Of a stretch of 12,227 bases of DNA, positions 1 through 6,465 are shown in pieces. Position numbers and translations under genes: made by a program. The stretch is taken from contig CALFXW010000076.1 in NCBI GenBank assembly GCA_937957805.1, positions 1 to 12,227 on the forward strand, written 5' to 3'. The notes beneath the pieces were generated by a model that had not been told where the DNA came from, did no database searches, and was given only the letters and a program-made list of their open reading frames with translations. The DNA is from an uncultured Sphingopyxis sp. GTDB taxonomy: Bacteria > Pseudomonadota > Alphaproteobacteria > Sphingomonadales > Sphingomonadaceae. How positions within the stretch are numbered: the first letter of the stretch is position 1; each line of letters begins with the position of its first letter.

Positions 1-26
1 AGTTCAGACGTGTGCTCTTCCGATCT
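1..26. other. Illumina sequencing adapter remnant
   Basis: These 26 bases match the 3' part of the Illumina TruSeq read-2 adapter, ending in the characteristic GCTCTTCCGATCT. The dnaE reading frame on the minus strand fits its family up to base 27 and becomes adapter-encoded beyond it. This is untrimmed library sequence and not genomic DNA, and it marks the left edge of the assembled contig. Confidence 0.97.
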
Positions 27-965
27 GCCATCAAATCGCATCCGCAACCGCGCGATCAGCCCGGCTCGCGCGTCGTCGCGCAACTGCGCCGCCTCCCCTT
101 CGCGGTCGCCAGCGATGGAGGGCAAAATCGGGTCGCGGCGCGGCGCGCGGACACCGCATCGCTGCGCAATCGCGATGGTATTGACGATGGCTTCAGGCAG
201 ATCCGAAAATAAATCCTCCATATCCTCGGCCGGTTTCAACCATGCGTGCGGCGAACTATGGCGGCGATCCCCCGCCTCCAAATAGGTCGATTGCGCGATG
301 CACAGCAGCGCGTCATGCGCGGCATGGAAATCGGGCGCTTCGAAACAGCAGGCATTGGTTGCCACCAGCGGGATTTCGCGCGCATAGGCGATGCGCACCA
401 GCGCATCCTCTGCCGCATCCTCCGCTGCATCGCCGCGCCGCGACACTTCGATGTAGAGGCGGTCACCAAATATCGCCTGCAAATGGTCGCAATATGCCTC
501 CGCAGCGAGGCTCTGCCCCGCCGCTTCGAGGCGGACCAGCGCGCCATCTGCACCAGCCGTCAGACATATCAACCCGTCAGATGCTTCGCGGAGCGCCGTA
601 AAATTGACATGCGGCCCCGCCGCGCTGGTACCGCCATCGACATGTGCCTTGCTGACCAAGCGGCACAAATTGGCATAGCCGGCTTCATTCTGGGCGAGTA
701 GTGCCAACCAATCGACACTCTCCCCCCCGCCAATGTCGGTGGGCCGCGCGACGGCGAGCAGGCTCCCGATGATGGGCTGAACGCCTGCCGCAAAACAGGC
801 TTCCGAAAATGTCATCGCCGCATAAAGCCCGTTGCGGTCGACGACCGCGGCTGCCGGGAAACCTAATTGTTTAGCGGCTTTGGCAATCGCGTCGGGCGCA
901 AACGCCCCCTCGAGCATCGAAAAGCTGGAAAATACGCGCAAGGGGACAAAGGGGGCGTGGGCCAT
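27..965 (-). CDS. dnaE: DNA polymerase III alpha subunit, N-terminal part (3' end cut by contig edge)
   Basis: This encodes the N-terminal 313 residues of the catalytic subunit of the replicative DNA polymerase III, a protein of about 1,150-1,200 residues. The frame is open from ATG at 965 to the adapter junction with no stop. It begins MAHAPFVPLRVFSSFSMLEG and contains VDRNGLY, GVQPIIG, EIPLVATNACCF and FHAAHDALLCIAQ, all typical of the PHP domain that opens DnaE. The His-X-His metal motif often seen at the start of PHP domains is replaced by Pro and Phe (FVPLRVF), so the domain looks unable to bind its metals. The polymerase palm, fingers and thumb lie outside the window. A purine-rich AGGG sits only one base before the ATG, which is tight for a ribosome binding site. 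The start is chosen by fit to the family N-terminus. It lies 73 bases after the peroxidase gene on the same strand. Confidence 0.95.
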
Positions 966-1038
966 ACCCTAACTGTAACGCGGCGCGATGATTCGACCAG
1001 CCCTTGCCCGCGCCGCGAGCGCAATATTATCGCCAAAT

Positions 1039-1521
1039 CTAGCCGAGCAGCCGCTCAATCTCCTGGCGCAACAATTCGGGGCGCACGGTCGGCGCGTGGC
1101 GCGATACAACTTTGCCGCTACGATCGATCAAAAATTTGGTAAAATTCCATTTGATTGCGCCAATGCCGAGCAGGCCTGTCTGTTCCTTTTTCAGCCATTG
1201 CCACAAGGGGTCTGCGCCGGCTCCATTTACATCGACCTTCGCAAACATCGGAAAGCTGACATCATAGGTCAGCGAACAGAAATTGCGTATCTCCTCCGCA
1301 TCGCCGGGTTCCTGCGCGCCAAACTGGTTGCATGGAAAGGCGAGCACCTCAAAGCCGCGATCCTTATAGTCGCGGTACAGGGCTTCCAATTCGGCATATT
1401 GCGGCGTGAAGCCGCATTTGGACGCCGTGTTGACGACCAACAACACTTTGCCCAGGTGCGCCGCCATTTCTGCATGCGCGCCGCCCGGCAAGCCAACTGA
1501 AAAATCACTCAAAACCGCCAT
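1039..1521 (-). CDS. gpx: Glutathione peroxidase family thiol peroxidase (160 aa)
   Basis: This is a full-length member of the glutathione peroxidase family in its cysteine, non-selenocysteine form. Such enzymes reduce hydrogen and lipid hydroperoxides, in bacteria usually with thioredoxin as electron donor (family knowledge). The peroxidatic cysteine is C36 in NTASKCGFTPQY. FPCNQFGAQEPG supplies C64 and the catalytic glutamine Q70. C82 in NFCSLTYDVSFP sits where the resolving cysteine of yeast Gpx3 lies, and W125-N126 in IKWNFTKF complete the catalytic tetrad. There is no signal peptide, so it should be cytoplasmic. The ATG at 1521 follows a GGGAG ribosome binding site. The frame stays open upstream but only through out-of-frame lolD. 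The gene starts 10 bases after the lolD stop and runs towards dnaE, so it is very likely co-transcribed with lolCD. The exact reductant cannot be told from sequence. Confidence 0.95.
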   Translation of the reverse strand: MAVLSDFSVGLPGGAHAEMAAHLGKVLLVVNTASKCGFTPQYAELEALYRDYKDRGFEVLAFPCNQFGAQEPGDAEEIRNFCSLTYDVSFPMFAKVDVNGAGADPLWQWLKKEQTGLLGIGAIKWNFTKFLIDRSGKVVSRHAPTVRPELLRQEIERLLG

Positions 1522-1531
1522 CGCTTGCTCC

Positions 1532-2215
1532 CTAGGTTTCGGGTTCAAGCCCCCCGTTGTGCAAGCGTAGCACATGGTCCATGCGCTTTGCCAGTTGCTC
1601 ATTGTGGGTCGCAACGAGCGCCGCGGACTTTTGCGCGCGCACCAATTGGACAAATTGGTCGAACACTTGCGCAGCAGTGGCTTCATCCAAATTGCCCGTA
1701 GGTTCATCGGCCAGCACCAGCCGTGGCTGATTGGCGAGCGCGCGGGCCACTGCGACACGTTGTTGTTCGCCGCCCGACAATTGCGACGGCCTGTGATTGA
1801 GGCGCGCGGCCAAACCCAATTCACTCAACAAATGTTCGGCACGCGCCGCCGCCAACGCGCCGTCGCTGCCGTGAATAAGTTGGGGCATCACCACATTTTC
1901 CAGCGCGGTAAAATCCGGCAACAAATGGTGGAATTGGTAAATAAAGCCCAGTTTTTCGCGGCGCACGCGCGTGCGCTCCGCCGCATCCATCGTGCCGACG
2001 ATTTCGCCGTCAATGGCGATGTGTCCGTCAAACCCGCCTTCGAGCAACCCGATCGCTTGCAGCAAAGTGGATTTGCCCGCCCCTGACGCGCCAAGCAGGG
2101 CGACGACCTGCCCCGGTTGCAGCGTCAGCGATACGCCCTTCAGCACCTCGATGACGGTGTCACCTTGGGTAAAACTGCGGCTAAGGCCGCGAACATCGAG
2201 CACCATGTCATTCAT
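1532..2215 (-). CDS. lolD: Lipoprotein-releasing ABC transporter ATP-binding protein (227 aa)
   Basis: LolD is the cytoplasmic ATPase that powers extraction of outer-membrane lipoproteins from the inner membrane and their transfer to the carrier LolA. All ABC motifs are visible: Walker A GASGAGKST (residues 42-50), Q-loop at Q94 within FIYQFHHLLPDFTALEN (a LolD-type sequence), signature LSGGEQ (146-151), Walker B LVLADE with D170 and catalytic E171, D-loop GNLD, and switch histidine H204 in VATHN. Length is normal for the family. The ATG at 2215 overlaps the end of lolC by 8 bases (ATGAATGA), which points to translational coupling. A second ATG three codons later (2206) is an alternative start. 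A longer open frame extends upstream but only through out-of-frame lolC, so it is not used. The partner permease is the adjacent lolC product. Confidence 0.96.
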   Translation of the reverse strand: MNDMVLDVRGLSRSFTQGDTVIEVLKGVSLTLQPGQVVALLGASGAGKSTLLQAIGLLEGGFDGHIAIDGEIVGTMDAAERTRVRREKLGFIYQFHHLLPDFTALENVVMPQLIHGSDGALAAARAEHLLSELGLAARLNHRPSQLSGGEQQRVAVARALANQPRLVLADEPTGNLDEATAAQVFDQFVQLVRAQKSAALVATHNEQLAKRMDHVLRLHNGGLEPET

Positions 2216-3461
2216 AACGCAGCACCTGCACCGGGTCGGTATTCGCCGCTTTGAACGCTGGGTAGAGCGCAGCCAGAAAGCTGAACAACATTGCCATCGC
2301 GCAAATGGTGACAATCTCCACCGGGTCGGGTTTGGCTGGCAATTCGGTCAGGAAACGGATCGAAGGATCCCACAGATTTTGGCCGGTCAGCACCTGTATG
2401 CCGTTGACCACTGCTTGCCGGAAAAAGAGGAAAATGGCGCCGAGCATAAGCCCCGCGACCATCCCCAGAAAACCGATGGACGTGCCGATGGTGATGAAAA
2501 TGCGCACCACCGCCGCCCTTTCCGCCCCCATGGTGCGCAAAATCGCAATGTCGCGCGTCCGTGTGCGCACCAGCATGATGAGCGAGGAGACAATATTGAA
2601 TGCAGCCACCAATATGATGATCGACAGGATCACGAACATCGCCACCCGTTCGACGGCCAGCGCCTCAAACAGGCTGGCGTTGAGTTGTCGCCAGTCGGTA
2701 ATCTCCGCGCGCCCAGCCACGGCACGCTTGAGTGGGGCCAGCGTGGCTTCGACGCTGTCTGGATCCGTCGTTTTCACCTCTATCATACCGACGCTGTCGC
2801 CCATCAGCATCAATTGCTGCGCATCGGCCATGGGCAGGATGACATAGCTGTTATCGAACTGGAAAACGCCGATTTCAAAGATCGCGCCGACGGTATAGCC
2901 AATTTCACGCGGCACGGTGCCAAATGGGGTGGCACGCCCCGCCGGGTTGATAATCGTCAGCGTATCGCCCAGTTGCACGCCCAGATTCTGCGCAAGTTCA
3001 CGCCCAATGGCAATTTGTCCGCTGCCACCCCGAATGGCGCGCAAATCGCCAATCAGCGGCCCCGATCGCAGCGATGCATTATTGGCGATGTCGGCGTCGA
3101 CCATGCCGCGCATCAAAATACCCTCTACCCGCCCGTCATGGTTGGCGAGCAGCGGCTGTTCGATCAACGGGGTCGCAGCGGTTACCCCAGGGGTTGCGCG
3201 GGCCAGCCGCAAAATATCGCGCCAGTCAGCGAGCCGCCCGTCATAGCCCTGCACCACGGCATGCCCGTTCAACCCGACAATTTTGTCGAATAATTCGGCG
3301 CGAAACCCGTTCATCACCGACATGACAATCACCAGCGCGGCAACCCCCAGCGTCACCGCCACAAAGCTGAATGCCGCAGCGACGAAGATGAAACCTTCCC
3401 CCTTCACCGGCAGGAGATAGCGTTTGATGATCAGTCGCTCATAGGCAGAGGGTAAAATCAC
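2208..3461 (-). CDS. lolC: Lipoprotein-releasing ABC transporter permease, LolC/LolE family
   Basis: This encodes the inner-membrane permease of the Lol system. The N-terminus (YERLIIKRYLLP, GEGFIF, VIVMSVMNGFRAELFDKI) is the LolC/E signature. With the start at 3461 the protein is 417 residues. It has a first membrane helix at about 22-50, a periplasmic MacB-like core domain to about 270, and three further helices near 273-298, 319-346 and 379-401, ending DPVQVLRYE. Only one permease gene is present before lolD. In organisms with a single permease it works as a homodimer, but a second permease gene could lie elsewhere. The start is uncertain: GTG at 3461 fits the family N-terminus but lacks a clear ribosome binding site, and the frame is open for 66 more codons upstream (to ATG at 3659) with wording unlike the family. 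The last 8 bases overlap lolD. Confidence 0.93.
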   Translation of the reverse strand: MILPSAYERLIIKRYLLPVKGEGFIFVAAAFSFVAVTLGVAALVIVMSVMNGFRAELFDKIVGLNGHAVVQGYDGRLADWRDILRLARATPGVTAATPLIEQPLLANHDGRVEGILMRGMVDADIANNASLRSGPLIGDLRAIRGGSGQIAIGRELAQNLGVQLGDTLTIINPAGRATPFGTVPREIGYTVGAIFEIGVFQFDNSYVILPMADAQQLMLMGDSVGMIEVKTTDPDSVEATLAPLKRAVAGRAEITDWRQLNASLFEALAVERVAMFVILSIIILVAAFNIVSSLIMLVRTRTRDIAILRTMGAERAAVVRIFITIGTSIGFLGMVAGLMLGAIFLFFRQAVVNGIQVLTGQNLWDPSIRFLTELPAKPDPVEIVTICAMAMLFSFLAALYPAFKAANTDPVQVLRYE

Positions 3462-3540
3462 AGGCGCGAATCCGAAGGAACGGCCCGCCAATGGGCGCTC
3501 ATCCAGCGGCTCTAATCGGGGCAGGCCATGCTGGCAATGG

Positions 3541-3561
3541 CCGAAGGGTCGCTTCCCTCGG
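3541..3561 (-). promoter_or_regulatory. Small hairpin in presumed lolC 5' leader
   Basis: CCGAAGGG and CCCTCGG flank a six-base loop (TCGCTT), giving a seven-pair stem with one bulged base. It lies 80-100 bases upstream of the GTG start of lolC and would be in its untranslated leader if transcription starts further upstream. If translation instead began at ATG 3659 the hairpin would be inside the coding region. Confidence 0.35.
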
Positions 3562-3575
3562 TTGGGGATGGGCCG

Positions 3576-3596
3576 CATCGACAAAGTTAGTCGATG
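3576..3596 (-). promoter_or_regulatory. Perfect 7-bp inverted repeat upstream of lolC
   Basis: CATCGAC and GTCGATG are perfect reverse complements separated by seven bases (AAAGTTA on the plus strand). This could be a leader hairpin or a protein-binding dyad. It lies 115-135 bases upstream of the proposed lolC start, 14 bases away from the other small hairpin at 3541-3561. Confidence 0.4.
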
Positions 3597-3686
3597 GTCT
3601 GACGTAACAATATTACCCGATTGTTGCAGCGATGGCACAGCCGCTGCCAAATCGCCCAAAATATCCCTGTTTCATGCCACTTATGG

Positions 3687-3713
3687 ATGACAGATTTACG
3701 CTGTCGCCATAAT
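3687..3713 (+). promoter_or_regulatory. Weak candidate promoter for a plus-strand small RNA
   Basis: ATGACA at 3687-3692 and CATAAT at 3708-3713 each match five of six bases of the housekeeping -35 and -10 consensus, but the spacer is only 15 bases. It would start a transcript near 3720 that ends at the plus-strand terminator at 3853-3890. Such matches also occur by chance, so this is only suggestive. Confidence 0.2.
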
Positions 3714-3718
3714 CCTCT

Positions 3719-3890
3719 CAACGTTCCATACCAGCGGACGATCCGAGGGTCAGGTTCAGGGAGACGAGGTTGAGCATGGCCGCCAAAGGCGCCGGCTCTT
3801 TCCAATTCAGCTTCGCACCTTCGGGGGATGGTGCAGGCAGTTCGTCACGCGAGGCTCCGGATGGCGCAAGCTGTCCGGAGCCTTTGCTTT
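3719..3890 (+). ncRNA. Possible small RNA ending in an intrinsic terminator (hypothetical)
   Basis: The case for this RNA is indirect: a well-formed plus-strand terminator at its 3' end, a weak promoter-like element at its 5' end, and internal pairing potential. CTCAAC at 3717-3722 can pair with GTTGAG at 3769-3774, and GCACC at 3815-3819 pairs with GGTGC at 3830-3834. It does not match the conserved cores I know for RNase P RNA, SRP RNA, tmRNA or common riboswitches. The 5' boundary is a guess. A plus-strand frame from ATG 3776 with a GAGG ribosome binding site also overlaps it, so a short peptide is an alternative. Confidence 0.25.
3853..3890 (+). terminator. Plus-strand intrinsic terminator-like hairpin
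   Basis: GGCTCCGGA (3853-3861) and TCCGGAGCC (3874-3882) form a perfect nine-pair stem. Inside it, UGGC and GCUG pair through two U-G wobbles and two G-C pairs and close a GCAA tetraloop (3866-3869) of the GNRA class. The tail TTTGCTTTCT follows directly. The wobble pairs and the GNRA loop exist only in plus-strand RNA, since on the minus strand they become A-C mismatches and a TTGC loop with no U-tail. The hairpin therefore looks built for a plus-strand transcript, although it sits just beyond the minus-strand regulator gene, whose mRNA end it might also stabilise. Confidence 0.6.
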
Positions 3891-3905
3891 CTGGGCTGCT
3901 GCGAC

Positions 3906-4592
3906 CTATTCGCCCGATTCGGCAATTTCTGCCAGCATGTCGGGGTCGAGGATCGTCACCCGGCCATGTTCGCGCCCGATCAACCCCTGATCCGCCCATG
4001 CGGATAATTGCCGGTTGATTTGTTCGCGGCTCATGCCGGCAAAATGGGCAAGATCCGTCTGGTTGAGGTCGTGGCGCAGCCGTCCCCCCTCTGGCCCGAT
4101 AGCCATCAGGCGGATTAGGCAACGGGCAAGGCGCGGGCCCGATGCAAAGGCGCGGTCCCCCTCAATCGTCGCATTGGCTTGGCGTAGGCGGCGCGCCATC
4201 TGCCCCAACAACAGCCATGCAAATTCGGGGCGTGCCGAAATGATGTCACGCAGCGCGCTGCGGTCGAGCCACAGCGCACGCACATCCTCATGCGCTGAGA
4301 CCGTTGCCGTGCGCTCCCCGCCGTCGAGCACCGCAATTTCGCCAACCACCGCACCGCGTTCGAGATAATCCAGAGTGATTTCGCGGCCATTGGCAGCGAC
4401 AATGGAAACCCGGGCGACCCCCGACAGCAAGATATAGAGCGCTTTGCCGTCATCACCCTGCCGCATCATAACGTCACCGCGCGCAAATTCGCGGACATTG
4501 CCGCGCGCGGCCAGCGCATCATAAGCTTCGGCGCTTGCCCCGGCAAACAGGCTGCCGGACGAAAGTAATCCTGATAATTCAACGCCCCGCAT
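3906..4592 (-). CDS. CRP/FNR-family transcriptional regulator (228 aa)
   Basis: This protein has the two-part CRP/FNR layout. An N-terminal cyclic-nucleotide-type beta-barrel covers about residues 9-125, followed by a dimerisation helix and a C-terminal winged helix. The phosphate-binding cassette is recognisable as G84-E85 and R94-T95 in GEIAVLDGGERTATV, close to the GE and RS/RT pattern of cAMP-binding members, so a cyclic nucleotide ligand is possible but unproven. The recognition helix is about S188-W199 (SREQINRQLSAW). There is no cluster of N-terminal cysteines, so an FNR-type iron-sulfur oxygen sensor is unlikely. ATG 4592 is preferred because GGAG lies five bases ahead. An in-frame ATG at 4610 would add six residues. 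The gene follows pyrG by 87 bases on the same strand. Its targets cannot be told from the sequence. Confidence 0.9.
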   Translation of the reverse strand: MRGVELSGLLSSGSLFAGASAEAYDALAARGNVREFARGDVMMRQGDDGKALYILLSGVARVSIVAANGREITLDYLERGAVVGEIAVLDGGERTATVSAHEDVRALWLDRSALRDIISARPEFAWLLLGQMARRLRQANATIEGDRAFASGPRLARCLIRLMAIGPEGGRLRHDLNQTDLAHFAGMSREQINRQLSAWADQGLIGREHGRVTILDPDMLAEIAESGE

Positions 4593-4679
4593 AGCCGCTC
4601 CGCCCCCCATTAACCCCACGCGCACCCTGTCCAATTTCAACGACAGGCGCAAGGCGAAAGCGCGCGTGAGCTTCTGTGT

Positions 4680-6314
4680 CTAAACCAAGCGGCTTTGCTG
4701 CACCGCCGCTTCGATAAAGCTCGCAAACAAGGGGTGCGGGTCAAATGGTTTGGATTTCAGTTCGGGGTGGAATTGCACCCCGACGAACCAGGGGTGATCG
4801 TCACGTTCGACGATTTCTGGCAATTCCCCATCAGGCGACATGCCCGAAAAGCGCAGCCCCGCAGCCTCCAGCCGCTCGCGATAGGCGGTATTTACCTCAT
4901 AGCGGTGGCGGTGCCGCTCGCTGATGCTGTCGTCACCGTAAATTTGCGCGACATGGCTGTTGCCCGCCAGCGCAGCCGGATAAGCGCCAAGCCGCATCGT
5001 GCCGCCCAAATCACTGTCTGCGTTGCGTTTTTGCAACCCCTCCTCGCTCATCCATTCCTGGATGATGCCAATCAGCGGCTCATCGGTCGGGCCGAATTCG
5101 CTGGAGGAAGCATTGGGCAGGCCGCATAGATTGCGCGCGCTTTCAACGCAGGCCATTTGCATGCCGAAACAAATGCCGAAATAGGGCACTTTGCGTTCGC
5201 GGGCAAAGCGAATGGCGGCGATTTTGCCTTCGGCCCCGCGCTCACCAAAGGCACCGGGCACCAAAATGGCGTGCAGCGGTTCGAGCTCGGCCGCAATATG
5301 TGCGCCGTCACCTTCGAAAATCTCCGCATCAATCCAGCGGATATTGACCTTTACCCGATTGGCGAGCCCGCCGTGCACCAATGCTTCGTTGAGGCTCTTA
5401 TACGCATCCTGCAAACCGACATATTTGCCGATAACACCGACCGTCACTTCCCCTTCGGGGTTTACCTGCCGTTCCAATATATCGGTCCAGCGGCGCAGGT
5501 CGGGCGCAACGCCCGGCGTAATACCAAAGGCGCGCAGCACCTCATAATCCAGGCCCTCTGCATGATATTGCAGCGGCACGGCATAGATGGATTTGGCATC
5601 CAGCGCGGGGATAACCGCTTCGGTGCGGACGTTGCAGAATAGCGCAATTTTCGCGCGCTCATTTTCGGGTAAGGGATGTTCGCACCGGCATAATAATATG
5701 TCCGGCTGCACCCCCAATGCAGTCAATTCCTTGACGCTATGCTGGGTCGGTTTGGTTTTCAGTTCGCCCGCCGCTGCAATATAGGGCACCAGCGTCACAT
5801 GGACAAAGACACTTGCCTCCCGCCCCAGTTCGTTGCGCAACTGGCGAATAGCCTCGATAAAGGGCAGCGATTCGATGTCACCAACTGTTCCGCCAATCTC
5901 ACACAGGACAAAATCCAGATCCTGCGTATCCGCCTTGGCGAACGCCTTGATCGCGTCGGTAACATGCGGGATTACCTGCACCGTCGCCCCTAGATAATCC
6001 CCGCGTCGTTCCTTGGCGATGATGTCGCGATATATCCGGCCAGAGGTGACATTGTCGCTCTGCCGCGCAGCAACGCCGGTAAACCGCTCATAATGACCAA
6101 GGTCGAGGTCGGTTTCCGCCCCGTCGTCGGTCACATAAACTTCACCATGCTGATAGGGCGACATGGTGCCCGGATCGACGTTGAGATAGGGGTCAAATTT
6201 GCGAATTCGCACGCGATATCCGCGCGCCTGTAACAGCGCAGCAAGGCTTGCCGCCATTAAACCTTTGCCGAGCGAGGAGACCACGCCGCCGGTGATAAAA
6301 ATAAACCGCGCCAT
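4680..6314 (-). CDS. pyrG: CTP synthase, glutamine-hydrolysing (544 aa)
   Basis: PyrG makes CTP from UTP, ATP and glutamine in the cytoplasm, the last step of pyrimidine nucleotide synthesis. The N-terminal synthetase domain opens MARFIFITGGVVSSLGKGL with the ATP-binding P-loop (K17), followed by KFDPYLNVDPGTMSPYQHGE and EIGGTVGDIES. The C-terminal class I glutamine amidotransferase domain has the oxyanion segment LVPGAFGERG and the triad C382 (GICFGMQ), H516 and E518 (GVQFHPE). Length and motifs are fully normal. ATG 6314 gives the family N-terminus and leaves a normal distance to an upstream AGG. The in-frame ATG at 6323 would add three residues. It lies 151 bases downstream of secG, a gap wide enough to hold its own promoter. 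Confidence 0.98.
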   Translation of the reverse strand: MARFIFITGGVVSSLGKGLMAASLAALLQARGYRVRIRKFDPYLNVDPGTMSPYQHGEVYVTDDGAETDLDLGHYERFTGVAARQSDNVTSGRIYRDIIAKERRGDYLGATVQVIPHVTDAIKAFAKADTQDLDFVLCEIGGTVGDIESLPFIEAIRQLRNELGREASVFVHVTLVPYIAAAGELKTKPTQHSVKELTALGVQPDILLCRCEHPLPENERAKIALFCNVRTEAVIPALDAKSIYAVPLQYHAEGLDYEVLRAFGITPGVAPDLRRWTDILERQVNPEGEVTVGVIGKYVGLQDAYKSLNEALVHGGLANRVKVNIRWIDAEIFEGDGAHIAAELEPLHAILVPGAFGERGAEGKIAAIRFARERKVPYFGICFGMQMACVESARNLCGLPNASSSEFGPTDEPLIGIIQEWMSEEGLQKRNADSDLGGTMRLGAYPAALAGNSHVAQIYGDDSISERHRHRYEVNTAYRERLEAAGLRFSGMSPDGELPEIVERDDHPWFVGVQFHPELKSKPFDPHPLFASFIEAAVQQSRLV

Positions 6315-6465
6315 GGGAATCATCGCCTAGCCGTTAATGGGGTGGGTGCGCAAGCGGGCAACGGCGGATAATGCGCCGATTCGCCGCCACATCACGCTAA
6401 GTCATTGAAAATACGTGCCGTATATCAACAAAAATCTCGTGCGCGCAAATTGGCTTTCGCAACTA
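6315..6465 (-). other. Gap between secG and pyrG
   Basis: This stretch separates the secG stop from the pyrG start. Its secG-proximal half is AT-rich compared with the surroundings and contains TTGCGC followed 16 bases later by GATATA on the minus strand, a poor promoter match. No clear terminator or leader structure is visible. A pyrG promoter here is plausible only from the spacing. Confidence 0.3.

Larger units (their letters stand above)
3462..3905. other. 444-base gap between lolC and the CRP-family gene
   Basis: No protein family is recognisable here. On the lolC side there are two small inverted repeats (3541-3561 and 3576-3596) that would form hairpins in a lolC leader. A partly symmetrical AT-rich element, GTAATATTGTTAC on the minus strand, lies at 3603-3615 and might be an operator. 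On the regulator side there is a strong plus-strand hairpin followed by a T-rich run (3853-3890). Short open frames exist on both strands, for example a 19-codon minus-strand frame at 3718-3777 and a plus-strand frame from ATG 3776 preceded by GAGG, but neither resembles a known protein. The gap probably contains the lolC promoter and perhaps a small RNA gene. Confidence 0.6.

Noticed and set aside
1971..3293. A long plus-strand open frame (440 codons) opposite lolD and lolC
   Set aside because: It is rich in His, Arg, Gln and Pro with no recognisable domain, and both minus-strand genes have intact family motifs throughout. It is a mirror of GC-rich coding sequence.
3718..4122. A 134-codon minus-strand frame overlapping the end of the CRP-family gene
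   Set aside because: Its first two thirds lie out of frame inside the regulator gene and read as low-complexity Arg/Pro/Gly. Only its last codons fall in non-coding sequence, and those are reported separately as a weak observation.
3906..4592. FNR-type oxygen sensor identity for the CRP-family protein
   Set aside because: The conserved N-terminal cysteines needed for the iron-sulfur cluster are absent. Only one cysteine is seen, in the C-terminal half.
5157..5642. A 161-codon plus-strand frame opposite pyrG
   Set aside because: pyrG is complete and has all catalytic motifs on the other strand. This frame has no family features.
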